52,582 nt of DNA from Solirubrobacteraceae bacterium (GTDB taxonomy: Bacteria; Actinomycetota; Thermoleophilia; Solirubrobacterales; Solirubrobacteraceae): the NCBI GenBank assembly GCA_017882375.1, contig JADGPP010000014.1, forward strand, positions 1 through 52,582. Reading direction: 5' to 3'. The number at the start of each line of letters is the position of its first letter. Position 1 is the stretch's first letter. The notes below the pieces were generated by a model. That model worked only from the letters and a program-made list of their open reading frames with translations, had not been told where the DNA came from and did no database searches. Shown here in pieces: positions 19,026 to 28,262 of this stretch. The position numbers and the translations under genes are program-made.

Positions 19026-19949
19026 ATGGGACAGAAGGTTCATCCAGAGGCAATGCGCGTGGGCTACATCCACGACTGGAAGTCGAACTGGTTCACCGAA
19101 CGCCACTTCGCCGAGTACCTGGCCGAGGACGTGCGCATTCGCGAGCACATCACCAACAAGCTCGCGCACGCGGGGTTGTCGAGCATCACGATCCGCAAGG
19201 ACGCAAACGAGCTCGAGGTCAACATTCACACCGCGCGCCCGGGCATCGTGATCGGCAAGTCGGGCAGCGAAGTCGATGCGCTGCGCCGCGACCTGCACAA
19301 GATGACCAGCAAGCAGATCAAGGTCAACATCCTCGAGATCAAGCGCCCCGAGCTCGACGCGTCGCTCGTCGCGCAGTCGATCGCCGAGCAGCTGCAGAAC
19401 AGGGTCGCCTTCCGGCGGGCGATGAAGCGCGCGCTGACGAGCGCGATGCGCTCCGGCGCAAAGGGCGTGAAGGTGCAGGTCTCCGGACGTCTCGGCGGCG
19501 CCGAGATGGCCCGCACCGAAAGCTACTCCGACGGTCGCGTGCCGCTGCACACGATGCGCGCGGACATCGACTACGGCTTCTACGAGTCGCGCACGACGTT
19601 CGGGCGCATCGGCGTCAAGTGCTGGATCAACAAGGGCGAGATCATGCCCGAGGGCTACACCGGCACCGACCTCACCGACCTCACCGCGCCGGCGGCCCCG
19701 AGCTCTGATCGCGACAGTCGCGGAGGACGCGACGGGCGCGATGGACGCGGGCGCGGTCGCGGCGGCGGCGGTCCGGGCGGCGGCAGCGGCGGCGGACGCG
19801 GACGCGGCGGACCGGGCGGCCAGGGTGGCGGCGGACGTGGACCGGGTGGCTTCGGTGGCCAAGGCGCACGTGGCGGCGGCGGCGGTGGCGGGCGCGGTCC
19901 CGGCGGCGGTGGGCGCGGCGGACCCCGTCCAGGCGGCGGTGGGCGCTGA
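19026..19949 (+). CDS. rpsC: 30S ribosomal protein S3 with Gly/Arg-rich C-terminal tail
   Basis: 307 residues against about 210-275 in most bacteria. Residues 1-220 are canonical S3: [15 protein letters not shown], the KH-domain GxxG in [10 protein letters not shown], and [12 protein letters not shown]. Residues 222-307 are almost only Gly, Arg, Pro, Asp and Gln in RGG/GRG repeats, an RNA-binding-type disordered tail next to the mRNA entry site. The stop overlaps the rplP start by one base (CTGATG). Confidence 0.96.
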   Translation: MGQKVHPEAMRVGYIHDWKSNWFTERHFAEYLAEDVRIREHITNKLAHAGLSSITIRKDANELEVNIHTARPGIVIGKSGSEVDALRRDLHKMTSKQIKVNILEIKRPELDASLVAQSIAEQLQNRVAFRRAMKRALTSAMRSGAKGVKVQVSGRLGGAEMARTESYSDGRVPLHTMRADIDYGFYESRTTFGRIGVKCWINKGEIMPEGYTGTDLTDLTAPAAPSSDRDSRGGRDGRDGRGRGRGGGGPGGGSGGGRGRGGPGGQGGGGRGPGGFGGQGARGGGGGGGRGPGGGGRGGPRPGGGGR

Positions 19950-20359
19950 TGCTCTCTCCCAAGCGCGTCAAGCACCGCAAGCAGCACCGTGGACGCCGTG
20001 CCGGCACCTCGCGTGGTCAGGTCAAGGTCCAGTTCGGCGAGTACGGCCTGAAGGCGCTCGAGGGTGGCTGGCTGACCAACCGTCAGATCGAGGCCGCACG
20101 TGTCGCGATGACGCGCAAGATCAAGCGTGGCGGCAAGGTGTGGATCAACGTCTTCCCCGACAAGCCCGTCACCAAGAAGCCCGCCGAGACGCGCATGGGC
20201 TCGGGCAAGGGCTCGCCGGAAGGCTGGGTCGCGGTGGTCAAGCCCGGGCGCGTGATGTTCGAGCTGGCCGGCGTGTCCGAGCCGCTCGCGCGCGACGCGA
20301 TCCGGCTGGCGGCGCACAAGCTTCCGGTCAAGTCCAAGTTCGTGCTGCGCGAGGACTGA
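19949..20359 (+). CDS. rplP: 50S ribosomal protein L16
   Basis: 136 residues. [37 protein letters not shown] and [19 protein letters not shown] (the tRNA-contacting loop) are unmistakable. Needed for 50S maturation and A-site tRNA positioning. It follows rpsC with a one-base overlap and precedes rpmC by 7 bp. Confidence 0.98.
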   Translation: MLSPKRVKHRKQHRGRRAGTSRGQVKVQFGEYGLKALEGGWLTNRQIEAARVAMTRKIKRGGKVWINVFPDKPVTKKPAETRMGSGKGSPEGWVAVVKPGRVMFELAGVSEPLARDAIRLAAHKLPVKSKFVLRED

Positions 20360-20366
20360 GGCTGAG

Positions 20367-20570
20367 ATGAAGGCGAAGGAGATCCGCGACTTGGAGGACA
20401 GCGAGCTGGTCAAACAGATCGGCGTGCTGCGCAAAGAGGTGTTCGGCCTGCGCTTCGCCAACGCGACCGGCGAACTGGACAACACCGCAGGCGTCGGACG
20501 CGCCAAGCGCGAGCTCGCGCGCGCACTGACGGTCGCGCACGAGCGCGAGCTCGGAACAAAGCGCAACTGA
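20367..20570 (+). CDS. rpmC: 50S ribosomal protein L29
   Basis: 67 residues, helical. [30 protein letters not shown]-like start and [13 protein letters not shown] end (parts). Sits near the exit tunnel beside L23. In its expected place between rplP and rpsQ. Confidence 0.96.
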   Translation: MKAKEIRDLEDSELVKQIGVLRKEVFGLRFANATGELDNTAGVGRAKRELARALTVAHERELGTKRN

Positions 20571-20596
20571 GCATTAGCTAAGAAGAAACGGAAGAC

Positions 20597-21307
20597 ATGG
20601 CTGACGAGAAAGACAACGAGACCCCCGCAACGCCCGACGACACCGAGGCGCAGACGCCCGACGCTCCAGAGGCTCAGGAGCCGCAGGCCGAGGCGCCCGA
20701 GGCCGCGGCGCCCGAGGCCGCGGCAGCTGAGGCCGAGACGCCTGAGGCAGACGAGCCTGCGGCCGAGGAGCCAGTCGCCGAGGCAGCTGAGGCGCCCCAG
20801 GCGGCCGAGGAGGTTCCCGCGAGCGAGCCCGAGGAGCAGCTTTCCCCGAAGGAGCGCCGGCGCAGGACGCGTTCCAAGCACGAGCGTCAGGCGCGGCCGA
20901 CCCGTACGCCGGAGGAGCGTCAGGCCGACCGGCTGGCGACGCGCAAGACCAAGGCCGTGAGCCGTCGCGCGCGACGCCTGCAGGAACGCGCGAAAGCCGC
21001 CGAGCGTCGTGCCGCAGCGCCGGCCGCCGAGCCACTTGCGCCGGTGCACGCGCCGGTCGAGGGCAGGCGCAGGATGCGCCAGGGGATCGTCATCTCAGAC
21101 AAGGCCTCCAAGACGATCACCGTGCGCATCGACGTTGCGCGCCGCCACCGTCGTTACGAGAAGATCGTGCGCAGCTCGAGTACGTTGCACGCGCACGACG
21201 AGAACAACGACGCGCACGAAGGCGACGTGGTGCGCGTGATCGAGAGCCGGCCGCTGTCGCGCTCAAAGCGCTGGGCGCTCGTCGACGTCTTGGAGCGCGC
21301 GCGATGA
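20597..21307 (+). CDS. rpsQ: 30S ribosomal protein S17 with long N-terminal extension
   Basis: 236 residues, about 2.8 times the usual 80-90. The S17 OB-fold core is residues 161-236 ([41 protein letters not shown]). Residues 1-82 are an acidic Ala/Glu/Pro low-complexity stretch. Residues 83-160 are basic ([17 protein letters not shown]) and probably helical. The ATG at 20597 has a nearby GAAGAAACGGAAG stretch, and no other good start exists nearer the core. The stop overlaps the rplN ATG (ATGA). S17 is a primary 16S rRNA binder, so the tail would protrude from the 30S body. Confidence 0.92.
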   Translation: MADEKDNETPATPDDTEAQTPDAPEAQEPQAEAPEAAAPEAAAAEAETPEADEPAAEEPVAEAAEAPQAAEEVPASEPEEQLSPKERRRRTRSKHERQARPTRTPEERQADRLATRKTKAVSRRARRLQERAKAAERRAAAPAAEPLAPVHAPVEGRRRMRQGIVISDKASKTITVRIDVARRHRRYEKIVRSSSTLHAHDENNDAHEGDVVRVIESRPLSRSKRWALVDVLERAR

Positions 21308-21672
21308 TCCAAAACGAGACGAGATTGCGCGTCGCGGACAACACGGGCGCGCGGGAGATCCTGTGCATCCGCGTGAAGGGCGGCTCGCAGCGTCGCTACG
21401 CGTTCGTGGGCGACGTGATCACGGCGACGGTCAAGCAGGCCAACCCGCAGGGCGCCGTGAAAAAGGGCGAGGTCGTCACGGCGGTGGTCGTGCGCACGAA
21501 GAAGCCGATCGGCCGCGACGACGGTACCTACATTGCCTTCGATGAGAACGCCGCGGTGATCATCGACGACCAGAACAACCCGCGCGGCACGCGCGTGTTC
21601 GGGCCGGTCGCGCGCGAACTGCGCGAGCGCAACTTCATGAAGATCGTCTCGCTGGCGCCGGAGGTTCTGTGA
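21304..21672 (+). CDS. rplN: 50S ribosomal protein L14
   Basis: 122 residues, standard. [24 protein letters not shown], then [11 protein letters not shown] and [13 protein letters not shown]. Forms intersubunit bridge B8. Starts inside the rpsQ stop (ATGA), so the S10 and spc groups are joined here without a break. Confidence 0.98.
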   Translation: MIQNETRLRVADNTGAREILCIRVKGGSQRRYAFVGDVITATVKQANPQGAVKKGEVVTAVVVRTKKPIGRDDGTYIAFDENAAVIIDDQNNPRGTRVFGPVARELRERNFMKIVSLAPEVL

Positions 21673-22043
21673 TGGCCCGCGCAACGGTTGCCAAGCGGCG
21701 CAACAAGCTGAAGATCCGCTCTGACGACCACGTCAAGGTCACGGCGGGCAAGGACCGCGGCAAGACCGGCAAGGTGCTGCGTGTGGAACCGGCCAAGCAA
21801 CGACTGTTCGTCGAGGGTCTGAACATGGTCAAGCGCGCGGTGCGCCCGCAGGTCAACCAGAGCTCCTCCACGCTCCCCGGCACCGAGGGGCAGCTCGGCG
21901 GCGTGATCGAGCGCGAGGGGCCGATCCACATCTCAAACGTTATCCTGCTCGACGCCAAGGGCAACCCCACGCGCGTGCGCATCGAGCGCAAGAGCGGCTC
22001 GCGCGTGCGCATCGCCAAGAGCACCGGGGCGGAGCTGGACTGA
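21672..22043 (+). CDS. rplX: 50S ribosomal protein L24
   Basis: 123 residues from the ATG at 21672 (a GTG three bases earlier is possible). KOW motif: [23 protein letters not shown]; then [11 protein letters not shown]. Assembly initiator of the 50S subunit. The start overlaps the rplN stop by one base. Confidence 0.97.
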   Translation: MARATVAKRRNKLKIRSDDHVKVTAGKDRGKTGKVLRVEPAKQRLFVEGLNMVKRAVRPQVNQSSSTLPGTEGQLGGVIEREGPIHISNVILLDAKGNPTRVRIERKSGSRVRIAKSTGAELD

Positions 22044-22045
22044 GT

Positions 22046-23056
22046 ATGGAGGCTACGACCACAGACGCACCGCCCGCACGCCTGAAGGCCCGGTATTTCG
22101 AGGAGATCCGCCCGACGCTGATCGAGCGCTTCGAGTACTCGTCGGTGATGCAGGCCCCGCGCGTGGAGAAGATCACACTGAACATGGGCGTCGGACTGGC
22201 CAAGCAGGACTCCAAAGTGCTCAAGGCGGCCACCGAGCAGCTCGCGACGATCGCCGGCCAGCAGCCGAGCGTGCGCCGCGCGCGCAAGTCGATCGCGGCC
22301 TTCAAACTGCGCGAGGGCATGCCCGTCGGCGTCGCCGTGACGCTGCGCGGCGAGCGCGCCTACGAGTTCCTCGACCGCCTCGTCTCGATCGCGATTCCGC
22401 GGATTCGCGACTTCCGCGGGCTCAACCCGCGCTCGTTCGACGGCCGCGGCAACTACTCGATGGGCGTGCGCGAGCAGATCATCTTCCCGGAGATCGACTA
22501 CGACGCGATCGACCAGGTGCGCGGGCTGGACGTCACGATCTCCACGAGCGCCGCCAGCGACCGCGAGGCGTTCGCGCTGCTGCAGGCGCTCGGCATGCCG
22601 TTCGCGGCCCAGGGTCGCCCCAAGGGCTTTGACCCGCAGGCCGATGAGGCCGAGGCCGAGGCGCGCGCCGCCGCACACGCGGCCAAGGTCGCCGAAGCGC
22701 CGGCCCCGGCAGCCAAAGCTGCGCCCCAGACGCCAGCGCCCGAGGCCGCTGAGCCCGAGGCAGCGGACGAGACTGCCGAGGAGCCGGCCGAGACTGCCGA
22801 GGAGCCGGCCGAGACTGCCGATGCGTCGGCCGAGACCGCTGAGCCCGAGACATCGGACGAGACGGCCGAGGATGATGCCGCAGCCGAGACCGCCGAGCTC
22901 GAGGCGCAGGCTGCGGCCGAGACAGCCGAGGTTTCCGAGGACGCAGAGCAGGGTGACGAGCCCGAGGCCACGGCCGAGCAGGCCGCCGGCGCAGAGGCAG
23001 CCGCAGCAGAGCAGGAGCAAGCCGCAGAGACCGCCGAGAAAGAGAGCACCGACTGA
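22046..23056 (+). CDS. rplE: 50S ribosomal protein L5 with acidic C-terminal tail
   Basis: 336 residues; the L5 core is about 1-190 ([42 protein letters not shown]) and is complete. Residues 191-336 are a low-complexity Ala/Glu/Thr/Pro tail with ETAEEPAE-type tandem repeats; the DNA at about 22780-22830 shows 24-bp direct repeats. L5 binds 5S rRNA and contacts P-site tRNA. The tail stays in frame right up to the ATG of rpsN (1-bp overlap), so it is not an assembly artefact of a missing stop. Confidence 0.94.
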   Translation: MEATTTDAPPARLKARYFEEIRPTLIERFEYSSVMQAPRVEKITLNMGVGLAKQDSKVLKAATEQLATIAGQQPSVRRARKSIAAFKLREGMPVGVAVTLRGERAYEFLDRLVSIAIPRIRDFRGLNPRSFDGRGNYSMGVREQIIFPEIDYDAIDQVRGLDVTISTSAASDREAFALLQALGMPFAAQGRPKGFDPQADEAEAEARAAAHAAKVAEAPAPAAKAAPQTPAPEAAEPEAADETAEEPAETAEEPAETADASAETAEPETSDETAEDDAAAETAELEAQAAAETAEVSEDAEQGDEPEATAEQAAGAEAAAAEQEQAAETAEKESTD

Positions 23057-23241
23057 TGGCCAAGACATCTCAGCGCGTCAAACAGACGCGCACACCAAGA
23101 TTCAAAACCCGCGCCTATACTCGGTGCAGCCGTTGCGGACGTCCGCGCGCGGTGTATCGCAAGTTCGGGGTGTGCCGCATCTGTTTGCGCGAGCTCGCCC
23201 ACAACGGCCAGATCCCCGGGATGACGAAGTCCTCCTGGTAG
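23056..23241 (+). CDS. rpsN: 30S ribosomal protein S14, zinc-binding (type Z)
   Basis: 61 residues. Two CxxC pairs, CSRC and CRIC, form the zinc ribbon of the short S14 form; it ends GMTKSSW, typical of the family. The zinc-containing paralogue is the constitutive one in Actinobacteria; any zinc-free copy would be elsewhere. Overlaps rplE by one base. Confidence 0.98.
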   Translation: MAKTSQRVKQTRTPRFKTRAYTRCSRCGRPRAVYRKFGVCRICLRELAHNGQIPGMTKSSW

Positions 23242-23277
23242 CGACGGCGCCACGACTTCTGAGATAGCGATCAAACC

Positions 23278-23685
23278 ATGTCGATGACAGATCCCATTGC
23301 CGACTTCCTCACGCGCGTGCGCAACGCGATCCACGCTGCGCACGAGACGGTTGAGATCCCCGCGTCCAAGACCAAGAGCGAGCTCGCGCGCATTCTCACC
23401 GAGCAGGGCTACATCGACTCCTACTCGGTGATCCCCGAGCCAGACGGCGGCCCCGGTCAGCTGATCCAGATCCGCTTGAAGTACACCGAGGACCGCCGCT
23501 CGGCGATCGCCGGCCTACGCCGCGTGTCGCGCCCCGGCCGGCGCACGTACGTCGACGCCAAGCACATCCCCAAGGTGCTCGGCGGCATGGGCACTTCGAT
23601 CGTCTCGACCTCGCACGGTGTGATGACCGGGCACGACGCGCGCTCGGCGGGCGTCGGCGGCGAGGTCCTGGCGCAGGTCTGGTGA
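23278..23685 (+). CDS. rpsH: 30S ribosomal protein S8
   Basis: 135 residues. MTDPIADFLTRVRNA (after MS), the RISRPGRR-like segment RVSRPGRRTYV, and the C-terminal SHGVMTGHDARSAGVGGEVLA. A 16S rRNA binder and, in E. coli, the spc operon autoregulator. 6 bp before rplF. Confidence 0.97.
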   Translation: MSMTDPIADFLTRVRNAIHAAHETVEIPASKTKSELARILTEQGYIDSYSVIPEPDGGPGQLIQIRLKYTEDRRSAIAGLRRVSRPGRRTYVDAKHIPKVLGGMGTSIVSTSHGVMTGHDARSAGVGGEVLAQVW

Positions 23686-23691
23686 GCTGAC

Positions 23692-24225
23692 GTGTCGCGC
23701 ATCGGCAGACAGCCCATCGCAGTTCCGACCGGCGTGACCGTCGCGATCGAGCCCAACGAGGTCCGTGTCAACGGCCCCAAGGGAGAACTCTCCGAGCGCA
23801 TTCACAAGGACATCGAGGTCAAGCAGGACGGCGAGCAGCTGGTCGTCACCCGCCCGACCGACCGCGGCGAACACCGCGCGCTGCACGGCTTGACGCGCTC
23901 GCTGGTGGCGAACATGGTGCAGGGCGTGACAGCGGGCTATGAGAAGCGTCTGGAGATCCAGGGCGTCGGCTATCGCGCGCAGCTGAAGGGCAAGAACCTC
24001 GAGCTCGCTGTCGGCTACTCGCACCCCGTGCCGATCCCGGCGCCCGACGGGATCGAATTCGAAGTGCCCCAGCCGACGCGTGTCGTCGTCAAAGGCATCT
24101 CCAAGCAGCTCGTCGGCGAGACGGCCGCGATCATCCGCAAGCAGCGCCCGCCCGAGCCCTACAAGGGCAAGGGCATTCGCTACGAGGGCGAGTACGTCCA
24201 GCGCAAGGTAGGAAAGCGCGCATGA
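23692..24225 (+). CDS. rplF: 50S ribosomal protein L6
   Basis: 177 residues from a GTG start ([17 protein letters not shown]). The two-fold repeated L6 structure is evident, with [21 protein letters not shown] and the C-terminal [18 protein letters not shown]. The TGA stop lies in the left arm of repeat copy D, which fills most of the 127 bp to rplR. Confidence 0.97.
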   Translation: MSRIGRQPIAVPTGVTVAIEPNEVRVNGPKGELSERIHKDIEVKQDGEQLVVTRPTDRGEHRALHGLTRSLVANMVQGVTAGYEKRLEIQGVGYRAQLKGKNLELAVGYSHPVPIPAPDGIEFEVPQPTRVVVKGISKQLVGETAAIIRKQRPPEPYKGKGIRYEGEYVQRKVGKRA

Positions 24226-24321
24226 GCACGCATACCGTCGCTGGATCTTCGTCCTCGGTCGCTCGCGTGCGTAGCACGCCACGCTTCCTGCGTCCTCGCC
24301 CAGCTTGGTCTGCGCGCTCAT
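24222..24321 (+). repeat. Structured intergenic repeat, copy D (rplF-rplR)
   Basis: Outer arms ATGAGCACGCA (24222-24232) and TGCGCGCTCAT (24311-24321) pair at 10 of 11 positions. Inner arm GCTGG (24240-24244)/CCAGC (24300-24304) replaces the GCCGG/CCGGC of copies B and C, a compensatory change. Centre hairpin GCGTGC-GTA-GCACGC (24265-24279). The left arm contains the rplF stop codon. Confidence 0.75.
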
Positions 24322-24352
24322 GCGATGCGTCGAGTCGATCGGGGGCTCGCTC

Positions 24353-24706
24353 ATGAGCGTCATCACCAAGGGCGACCGCCGTCTCAAGCGCCGCAGGCGC
24401 GTGCGCGCGAAGGTGTCGGGCACGGCCAGCCGGCCGCGCATCTCCGTGTTTCGCTCAAACCAGGGCATCTGTGCGCAGCTGATCGACGACACCGCCGGTC
24501 GCACGCTCGCGGCCGTCAACTGGTACGAGCCCGACCTGCGCAAGCTGGGCAAGCCCGAGCGCACCAAGCGCGCGGGCGAGACGCTCGCCGAGCGGGCCAA
24601 GGCCGCCGGCGTCGCCGAGGCCGTGTTCGACCGCGGCGGCTATCGCTACCACGGGCATGTTCGTGCGTTCGCCGAGGCGATCCGCGAGAGCGGCATAACC
24701 GTCTAG
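24353..24706 (+). CDS. rplR: 50S ribosomal protein L18
   Basis: 117 residues with start ATG at 24353, preceded by GGGGG; an in-frame TTG at 24305 would begin inside the repeat and is rejected. [24 protein letters not shown] and [20 protein letters not shown] are typical. Binds 5S rRNA together with L5. Confidence 0.96.
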   Translation: MSVITKGDRRLKRRRRVRAKVSGTASRPRISVFRSNQGICAQLIDDTAGRTLAAVNWYEPDLRKLGKPERTKRAGETLAERAKAAGVAEAVFDRGGYRYHGHVRAFAEAIRESGITV

Positions 24707-24748
24707 GCGTCCAGGCATCCCGCGACCGCTACCCTCTTCACTGCTCTC

Positions 24749-25390
24749 ATGTCAATAACCGTAGACCGCTCAGTCACTCCCGCCGGCCTGGATCTCCAGG
24801 AGCGCGTGGTCGAGATCAACCGCGTGGCCAAGGTCGTCAAGGGTGGCCGGCGCTTCTCGTTCACGGCGCTCGTCGTCGTCGGCGACGAACGCGATGTCGT
24901 GGGCATCGGCTACGGCAAGGCCAACGAGGTGCCGCTGGCGATCCAGAAGGGCGTCGAGCGCGCGAAGAAGGACCTCTTCCGCGTGCCCAAGCACGGCAGC
25001 ACGATCACCCACCAGACGACCGGCATCTTCGGCGCCGGGCGCGTCCTGCTCAAGCCGGCATCGCCGGGTACCGGCGTGATCGCCGGCGGTGGCGTGCGCG
25101 CGGTGCTCGAGCTCGCCGGCATCCACGACATCCTCTCCAAGAGCCTCGGCACGCAGAACCCGATCAACCTCGTCAAGGCAACTGTCGCCGGCCTGCGCGG
25201 CCTGCGCACCCCGGCCGAGGTCGGCGAGCTGCGCGGCCTGTCGATCAACAAGGTTCTCGGCCTCAGCAGCGAGCCGGCCAATGGCGCCCCGGCGGCCGGC
25301 GAGGTCTCCGCCGCGAGCGAGGCGGAAGCGACCGCCGAGCCCGAAGCCGAGCCCGTCGTCGCCGCAGCCAGCGAGGAGGCGTCATCCTGA
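24749..25390 (+). CDS. rpsE: 30S ribosomal protein S5 with acidic C-terminal tail
   Basis: 213 residues. Core to about 170: [38 protein letters not shown] and [21 protein letters not shown]. The last ~42 residues are Ala/Glu/Pro-rich and acidic, beyond most S5 proteins. Important for decoding fidelity. Stop and rpmD start overlap (TGATG). Confidence 0.96.
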   Translation: MSITVDRSVTPAGLDLQERVVEINRVAKVVKGGRRFSFTALVVVGDERDVVGIGYGKANEVPLAIQKGVERAKKDLFRVPKHGSTITHQTTGIFGAGRVLLKPASPGTGVIAGGGVRAVLELAGIHDILSKSLGTQNPINLVKATVAGLRGLRTPAEVGELRGLSINKVLGLSSEPANGAPAAGEVSAASEAEATAEPEAEPVVAAASEEASS

Positions 25391-25575
25391 TGGCAGCCCT
25401 CACCGTGACCCAGCGCAAGTCGCGCAACGGCGCGAACAAGAAACAGCTCGACACGCTGCGCTCGCTTGGATTGCGGCGAATCGGACACAGCGTGCGGGTG
25501 CAGGACTGCGATCAGGCGCGCGGAATGCTGCACGCCGTGCGCCACCTCGTTGAGGTCAAGGAGGGCTCGCGATGA
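25390..25575 (+). CDS. rpmD: 50S ribosomal protein L30
   Basis: 61 residues from the ATG at 25390. TVTQRKSRNGANKKQLDTLRSLGLRRIGHS matches L30 (quoted in part). It begins on the last base of the rpsE stop codon and itself overlaps rplO by 4 bp (ATGA), so all three are translationally coupled. Confidence 0.96.
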   Translation: MAALTVTQRKSRNGANKKQLDTLRSLGLRRIGHSVRVQDCDQARGMLHAVRHLVEVKEGSR

Positions 25576-26078
25576 GCCCTGACGAAGACGCCAAGCCGCA
25601 GCGCATCGGGCTGCACAGCCTCGCGCCGGCCCCCGGCAGCCGTCGTCCGCGCAAGCGCGTCGGCCGCGGCGAAGGCTCGGGTACGGGCAAGACTGCGGGG
25701 CGCGGGCAGAAGGGCGCGGGCTCGCGCTCGGGCTCCAAGCGCCGCGCGCGCTTCGAGGGCGGCCAGATGCCGATCCACATGCGCATGCGCAAGCTTCGCG
25801 GGCCGCACATGAAGAAGTCGATGCCGTTCGAGCCCTTCCGCACGCACACCCAGCCGGTCAACATCGCCTCGTTGGAGAGCCGCTTCGACGCCGGCGCCGA
25901 GGTGACGATCGAGCTGATGCAGGCCAACGGGCTGGGCACCCGCAAGGACGTCCCGATCAAGGTGCTCGCCAACGGCGAGCTGTCAAAGGCGCTGACCGTG
26001 CACGCGCACGCCTTCAGCGCCAGCGCTAAAGAGCGCATCGAGGCAGCCGGCGGCACCTGCAAGCTCGTCGAGCGCTAG
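25572..26078 (+). CDS. rplO: 50S ribosomal protein L15
   Basis: 168 residues. The Gly/Arg-rich N-terminal arm (RKRVGRGEGSGTGKTAGRG, QKGAGSRSGSKRRARFEGGQ) and the C-terminal domain GELSKALTVHAHAFS fit L15, a late 50S assembly protein. Slight acidic N-terminal addition (MSPDEDAKPQ). secY follows after 107 bp. Confidence 0.97.
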   Translation: MSPDEDAKPQRIGLHSLAPAPGSRRPRKRVGRGEGSGTGKTAGRGQKGAGSRSGSKRRARFEGGQMPIHMRMRKLRGPHMKKSMPFEPFRTHTQPVNIASLESRFDAGAEVTIELMQANGLGTRKDVPIKVLANGELSKALTVHAHAFSASAKERIEAAGGTCKLVER

Positions 26079-26185
26079 AGAGCCGTACGGGCCGTGCAAG
26101 CGGCGGCACGCACCAGCGCATCCACTAGAATCCAGCGCTCCGCGGGAGGGAGTGCAGCGGCGCTCTGAGCCGCGGAGCAAAGCCC

Positions 26186-27457
26186 ATGCTCTCGACGATT
26201 CTCAACGCATTCCAGGTTGCGGACATCCGCAAGAAGATCGCCTTCACGGCGGGGATGCTGCTGATCTACCGCCTCGGCTCGCACATCCCCGTGCCGGGCG
26301 TCAACCTCAGCGCCGTCAACAACATCCAAAAGGAGTTCGGCGGGTCGAACATCCTCGGGCTGCTGAACCTATTCTCCGGCGGCGGCCTGTCGCGGATCGC
26401 CCTGTTCGCGCTGGGCATCATGCCCTACATCACCGCCTCGATCATCCTGCAGCTGCTGCAGGTCGCCGTGCCCTCGCTGGAAAAGCTCTCCAAGGAAGGC
26501 GAGGTCGGCCAGGCGCGGATCACGCAGTACACGCGCTACCTCACCGTCGGCCTGGCCTTCGCGCAGTCGATCGGCTACGTCTTCCTGTTCCACACGCTGC
26601 AGGCGAAAGCCGGCGAATCGGTCGTCACGCACTTCGACGCGCCGCACATCTTCTTGATCGTCATCTGCCTGACGACCGGCTGCGTGCTGCTGATGTGGAT
26701 CGGCGAGCTGATCACCCAGCGTGGCATCGGCAACGGCATCTCGCTGCTGATCTTCGCCTCGATCGTCGCGCGCCTGCCGAGCGGCATCCAGACGTGGTGG
26801 ACCTCGCAGAACCAGGTCTTCAAGGTGATGATGCCCTTCCTCGTGCTCGCCGTCGTCGCCGGCATCGTGTTCGTGCAGGAAGGCCAGCGGCGGATTCCCG
26901 TGCAGTACGCAAAGCGCGTGATCGGGCGGCGCATGACCGAGGGCGGTCAGACCTACCTGCCGTTGCGCGTGAACATGGCCGGCGTGATCCCGGTGATCTT
27001 CGCGGCGAGCATCATGGCCTTCCCGCCGACCGTCGGGCAGCTCGTGAAAACGCACTGGGGCCAGCAGATCTCCGACTTCTTCTCGCCCAACGGCTGGCAC
27101 TACGTGGTCGGCGAGTCGCTGTTCATCCTCGTCTTCACATACTTCTACACGGCCGTCACCTTCAACCCGGTCGACCAGGCGGACAACCTGAAGAAGTACG
27201 GCGGCTTCATCCCCGGCGTCCGGCCGGGGCGGCCGACCGCCGAATTTCTCGACCGCGTCCTCGCGCGCCTGACGTTCCCCGGCGCGCTGTTCCTCGCGGC
27301 CGTCGCCGCGCTGCCGACGATCCTGATCGCGCGCACGCATCAGAACATCCCGCTCGGGGGTACCTCGATCCTGATCGTGATCGGCGTCGCGCTGGAAACG
27401 ATGAAGCAGCTCGAGGCGCAGCTGATGATGCGAAGTTACGAGGGCTTCTTGAAGTAG
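26186..27457 (+). CDS. secY: Preprotein translocase subunit SecY
   Basis: 423 residues with ten hydrophobic helices; channel-forming subunit of the Sec translocon. It starts MLSTILNAFQVADIRKKIAF; the SGGGLSRIALFALGIMPYITASI and GGTSILIVIGVALETMKQLEAQL segments are signatures (parts). It ends EGFLK. A TAGAAT (26126-26131) about 55 bp upstream could be a -10 box for extra transcription of secY-adk-map, but no -35 is clear. The last codons are duplicated 70 bp downstream. Confidence 0.97.
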   Translation: MLSTILNAFQVADIRKKIAFTAGMLLIYRLGSHIPVPGVNLSAVNNIQKEFGGSNILGLLNLFSGGGLSRIALFALGIMPYITASIILQLLQVAVPSLEKLSKEGEVGQARITQYTRYLTVGLAFAQSIGYVFLFHTLQAKAGESVVTHFDAPHIFLIVICLTTGCVLLMWIGELITQRGIGNGISLLIFASIVARLPSGIQTWWTSQNQVFKVMMPFLVLAVVAGIVFVQEGQRRIPVQYAKRVIGRRMTEGGQTYLPLRVNMAGVIPVIFAASIMAFPPTVGQLVKTHWGQQISDFFSPNGWHYVVGESLFILVFTYFYTAVTFNPVDQADNLKKYGGFIPGVRPGRPTAEFLDRVLARLTFPGALFLAAVAALPTILIARTHQNIPLGGTSILIVIGVALETMKQLEAQLMMRSYEGFLK

Positions 27458-27529
27458 TCATTCGGGGGGAGGTCGGGAGGCGGGGCCTGCCCCCTTCCCG
27501 CGTCAGTGCGAGGGCTTCTTGAAGTAGTC
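27439..27529 (+). repeat. Duplicated secY 3' end (70-bp direct repeat)
   Basis: The 21 bp at 27439-27459, coding the last residues of SecY plus the stop and two further bases, recur exactly at 27509-27529. Between the copies a GC-rich hairpin (GGGGC-CT-GCCCC at 27482-27493 with flanking G/C complementarity from 27475 to 27499) could terminate or process the secY mRNA. Looks like a tandem-duplication or slippage scar. Confidence 0.7.
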
Positions 27530-27563
27530 CCGCTGGCAGCGCAACGGATAGGCTGCCTCGCAC

Positions 27564-28241
27564 TTGTCGGAACTGAACCTCATACTGCTCGGTCCGCCGG
27601 GCGCGGGGAAGGGCACCCAGGCCGAGCGCCTGCGCGAGGACTTCACCCTGCCGCACATCTCCACCGGCGACATGCTGCGCGCGGAGGTGACGCAGGGAAG
27701 CGATCTGGGTCGCGAGGCCAAGCGCTACATGGATGCCGGCGACCTCGTTCCCGACGAGGTGATCATCTCGATGATCATCAAGCGAGTCGAGGGGCCCGAT
27801 GCCGCCGAGGGCTTCCTGCTCGACGGCTTCCCGCGCAACGAGCAGCAGGCCGACGCGCTCGCGGAGGCCCTCACCGGCCTCGGCCGACGCCTCAGCGCGG
27901 CGCTGCTGATCGAGGTCGGCGACGACGAGCTCGTGCGACGGCTGGCCGGGCGGCGCGTGTGCGTGAAGAATCCCAGCCACATCTACCACGTCGAGTTCGA
28001 CCCGCCCAAGCACGAGGACGTGTGCGACCAGGACGGCTCGCGCCTGATCCAGCGAGACGACGACAAGGAGGAGACGATCCGCCGGCGCCTGCAGGTCTAC
28101 CACTCCCAGACCGAGCCGCTGATCGACTACTACGATCGCGCCGGCCAGCTGCGCCGCTTCGACGGGACTCGCGACCCCGACGAGGTGCACGCGCGCATCA
28201 GGGCGACCGTCGCGGCGCTGCGCCTGGAGGAGAAGCTCTAG
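27564..28241 (+). CDS. adk: Adenylate kinase
   Basis: 225 residues from a TTG start (MSELNLILLGPPGAGKGTQ); P-loop GPPGAGKGT, NMP-binding HISTGDMLR and LLDGFPRNEQQ are intact. The LID (about residues 128-155) is the long type with CVKNPSHIYH and CDQDG: two cysteines and an Asp of the zinc-binding pattern are present, but Asn stands where the second Cys is normal, so zinc binding is doubtful. Usual secY-adk-map order. Confidence 0.96.
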   Translation: MSELNLILLGPPGAGKGTQAERLREDFTLPHISTGDMLRAEVTQGSDLGREAKRYMDAGDLVPDEVIISMIIKRVEGPDAAEGFLLDGFPRNEQQADALAEALTGLGRRLSAALLIEVGDDELVRRLAGRRVCVKNPSHIYHVEFDPPKHEDVCDQDGSRLIQRDDDKEETIRRRLQVYHSQTEPLIDYYDRAGQLRRFDGTRDPDEVHARIRATVAALRLEEKL

Positions 28242-28262
28242 GGGGCCAGCTAAGCTCCCCGG

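Noticed and set aside
26126-26131. TAGAAT as a definite secY promoter
   Set aside because: No -35 at suitable spacing and a 54-bp leader unlike the other promoters here; left as a remark only.
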